Assembly (NCBI RefSeq): GCF_003324185.1
Contig: NZ_PXUP01000003.1
Location: forward strand, 62,001 to 126,000
Length of the DNA stretch: 64,000 nucleotides
Direction: 5' to 3'
Origin: Faecalibacterium prausnitzii
GTDB taxonomy: Bacteria > Bacillota > Clostridia > Oscillospirales > Ruminococcaceae
Translations under genes and position numbers: made by a program
Shown: positions 62,391 to 64,000 of the stretch, in pieces
Numbering within the stretch: position 1 is the stretch's first letter
How the letters are laid out: each line of letters opens with the position of its first letter
The notes under the pieces: generated by a model
What the model saw: only the letters and a program-made list of their open reading frames with translations
Database searches by the model: none
Told to the model about the DNA's origin: nothing

Positions 62391-62421
62391 GCGCGGATGG
62401 CACGGCTGTCCGCGCTTTTTT
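62391..62421 (+). terminator. Terminator between mreB and mreC
   Basis: GCGCGGA (62391-62397) and TCCGCGC (62409-62415) with TTTTTT directly after. It would make mreB more abundant than mreC and mreD, or be read through in part. A second, weaker hairpin follows the mreB stop. Confidence 0.75.
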
Positions 62422-62474
62422 CATGCAAAGGCCTGCGGTAGGGCGCGGGCATCCCGACAGGAGGGAAGCACCCT

Positions 62475-63305
62475 TTGAAAGATTTTTTTGATACCTGGAA
62501 ATTCAAGATCCTTGTGGCCGTGGCGGTGTTTCTGGTGGGCATCATGGCCTATGCCGGTGCCAACGGACGCCTGACCGCTGCCCCGCAGGAACTGCTGGGC
62601 GTGATCCTGACCCCATTCCAGAAGGCAGGGGCTGTGGTCAGCGGCGGTGTAGGCGCGATGTGGGAAAAATATGCCAGCATCGACAAGGTTATGGAACAGA
62701 ACGAGCAGCTGACGGCGGAAAACGCCGAGCTGCGCCAGCAGATGGTGGATTATGACCGCATCAAGGCTGAAAACGAGGCCTACAAGGCACTGGCCAACAT
62801 TCAGGAAAAGAACAGCAATGCCACCTATGTGTCCGGCTTTGTCATTGGCCGCGACCCGCTGGACGAGTTCGGCGGCTTCACGCTGGACAAGGGCACCGCA
62901 GACGGCGTAGCGGTGAACGATGCGGTCATCAGTGACCGGGGCTATCTGCTGGGCATGGTGGTAGAGGCTGATCCGACCAGCTGCAAGGTGATGACCATTC
63001 TGCACCCCAGCTTCAACGCGGCGGGCGTGGTATCCCGCACCCGGGAAAACGGCATTCTGAACGGCAATACCACCTATGCAGCGGACGGCCTGTGCACCCT
63101 GACCAATCTGGAGCGCAGCACCGAGACCCATGCGGGGGATCAGGTCATCACCACCGGTCTGGGCGGGGTGTTCCCCCCGGATCTTCTGGTGGGTACGGTG
63201 CAGGACGTGGTGCCGGAGACCAGCGGCAAATCCTCCATTGCGGTGGTGCGCCCCGGTGCCGACCCCCGCACCGCCAAGCACGTTTTTATCGTTACTGCGT
63301 ACTAA
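62475..63305 (+). CDS. mreC: Rod-shape-determining protein MreC
   Basis: Bitopic protein of 276 residues linking MreB to the wall-synthesis machinery. One N-terminal membrane helix (about 11-29), a coiled coil (about 65-105, EQNEQLTAENAELRQQM) and the extracellular beta domains follow. GYLLGMVVEADPTSCKV and TGLGGVFPPDLLVGTV are typical. The TTG start has GGAGGGAAG upstream. mreD follows after 15 bases. Confidence 0.95.
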   Translation: MKDFFDTWKFKILVAVAVFLVGIMAYAGANGRLTAAPQELLGVILTPFQKAGAVVSGGVGAMWEKYASIDKVMEQNEQLTAENAELRQQMVDYDRIKAENEAYKALANIQEKNSNATYVSGFVIGRDPLDEFGGFTLDKGTADGVAVNDAVISDRGYLLGMVVEADPTSCKVMTILHPSFNAAGVVSRTRENGILNGNTTYAADGLCTLTNLERSTETHAGDQVITTGLGGVFPPDLLVGTVQDVVPETSGKSSIAVVRPGADPRTAKHVFIVTAY

Positions 63306-63320
63306 GGAGGACACACTGCT

Positions 63321-63854
63321 ATGGAATCTCGCCGCAGGCGCAGCCGCAGCCAGCTGCTGAAGTGGGGCTGTTATGTGCTGGCGCTGTTTGTGTGCGCCGC
63401 TTTGCAGACCACGCCCGGGCTGTTTCAGCTGGGGGAGGCAAAGCCGCTGCTGGTGCTGCCGCTGTGTCTGGCGGTGGCGGTATTTGAAGGAGAATTTGCC
63501 GGAGCACTGCTGGGCACGGTGGGCGGCCTTTTGTGGGATTGCACAGCCGGACGCACGGTAGGTATGCTGGCGCTGGAGCTGCTGCTGCTCTGCTTTGCGG
63601 TATCGGTGCTGGTGCAGTTGTATCTGCAGGTGAACCCCGGCAATTTTGCCGCAGTAAGCACCGCAACGGCGCTGGTGGTGCTCTCGCTGGACTGGCTGTT
63701 TTTCTACTATATGCCGGGTTATACCGGCGCAGCGCTGCGGTATGTCACCTTTGTACTGCCCGGCGCGGCGCTGACCATCCCGGCGGCGCTGCTGGCCTTC
63801 TGGCTGGTGCAGCGCATCCATGACGGGTTCAGGATCGACAACGGTGTGGTCTAG
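63321..63854 (+). CDS. mreD: Rod-shape-determining protein MreD
   Basis: Membrane protein of 177 residues with five or so hydrophobic helices after a basic start (MESRRRRSRSQLLKW). The size, topology and place after mreC support MreD more than motif content, which is low in this family. AAGGAGG lies 10 bases upstream. The PBP2 gene follows after 19 bases. Confidence 0.9.
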   Translation: MESRRRRSRSQLLKWGCYVLALFVCAALQTTPGLFQLGEAKPLLVLPLCLAVAVFEGEFAGALLGTVGGLLWDCTAGRTVGMLALELLLLCFAVSVLVQLYLQVNPGNFAAVSTATALVVLSLDWLFFYYMPGYTGAALRYVTFVLPGAALTIPAALLAFWLVQRIHDGFRIDNGVV

Positions 63855-63873
63855 CCCATAAAAGGAGAACCAG

Positions 63874-64000
63874 ATGAACGAAAATGAACGCAAGGTCGTG
63901 GTGCGGCGGATGCTGCTGCTCATCGCAGTGGCCTGCACCATCATGGGGCTGTACACCTTCCGGCTGATCTTTTTGCAGCTGGTCAACGGGGACGACTTTA
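63874..64000 (+). CDS. mrdA: Penicillin-binding protein 2 (elongasome), N-terminus only
   Basis: The first 42 codons are visible: a basic start (MNENERKVVVRR), one membrane helix and FRLIFLQLVNGDDF, which fits class B penicillin-binding proteins of the elongation complex. The mreBCD context supports PBP2. Catalytic domains lie beyond the window end. Ribosome binding site AAAGGAG. Confidence 0.8.
   Translation, partial: MNENERKVVVRRMLLLIAVACTIMGLYTFRLIFLQLVNGDDF

Overview
The window is a gene-dense chromosomal segment of a GC-rich Gram-positive anaerobe. Gene families, the small-protein style and the codon use fit a Clostridia/Oscillospiraceae member, most likely Faecalibacterium. That assignment is inference from protein recognition, not from a marker gene. 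I find 51 coding regions, two of them cut by the window edges, and no rRNA, tRNA, CRISPR array, prophage or insertion sequence with a transposase.

Layout. 1-7 kb: a cut-off membrane protein gene, a class A penicillin-binding protein, then an ACT-domain protein with homoserine dehydrogenase, homoserine kinase and aspartokinase. 7-17 kb: housekeeping genes, namely a VanY-like carboxypeptidase, an M16 peptidase pair, lgt, the L21/L27 operon, obgE, Mini-III, an rRNA methyltransferase and yebC, plus an Asn/Ser/Thr-rich small gene on the minus strand. 17-19 kb: dsdA and a 61-residue protein, both minus strand. 19-33 kb: an accessory block for uronic acids. It holds uxuA-uxuB, a YcxB-like protein, a translationally coupled sensor kinase / AraC-type response regulator / solute-binding lipoprotein trio, a secreted GH28-type beta-helix enzyme and a complete TRAP transporter (dctP-dctQ-dctM). 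33-34.5 kb: a zinc-ribbon/pseudokinase/PASTA membrane protein. 34.5-45 kb, minus strand: nitrogen assimilation (gltB-gltD, hcp, gdhA) and an Mrp ATPase. 45-51 kb: a polysaccharide flippase, a FlaA1/CapD-type nucleotide-sugar dehydratase and lysA. 51-57 kb, minus strand: SPFH and NfeD proteins, a GH13 amylase and glycogen phosphorylase. 57-64 kb: zapA, a U32 protein, dut, maf and mreB-mreC-mreD, running into the elongation PBP2 gene.

How the genes work together. The most interesting part is the uronate block. The GH28-type gene and the TRAP operon lie on either side of the two-component locus. Both have the same 16-base word, 26 bases upstream of the -35 hexamer, next to sigma-A-like promoters with 17-base spacers. 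This is the geometry expected for an AraC-type activator touching the -35 region. I infer a self-contained circuit: the lipoprotein and kinase sense a uronate outside the cell, the regulator switches on the extracellular depolymerase and the importer, and UxuA/UxuB take the product to 2-keto-3-deoxygluconate. A weaker related site sits upstream of uxuA.

Other points are a terminator/antiterminator leader ahead of gltB, a 160-base palindromic element between a promoter and the sensor kinase gene, an L27 with no N-terminal extension and no prp gene between L21 and L27, a repeat that provides the ribosome binding site of maf, and a strong terminator between mreB and mreC.
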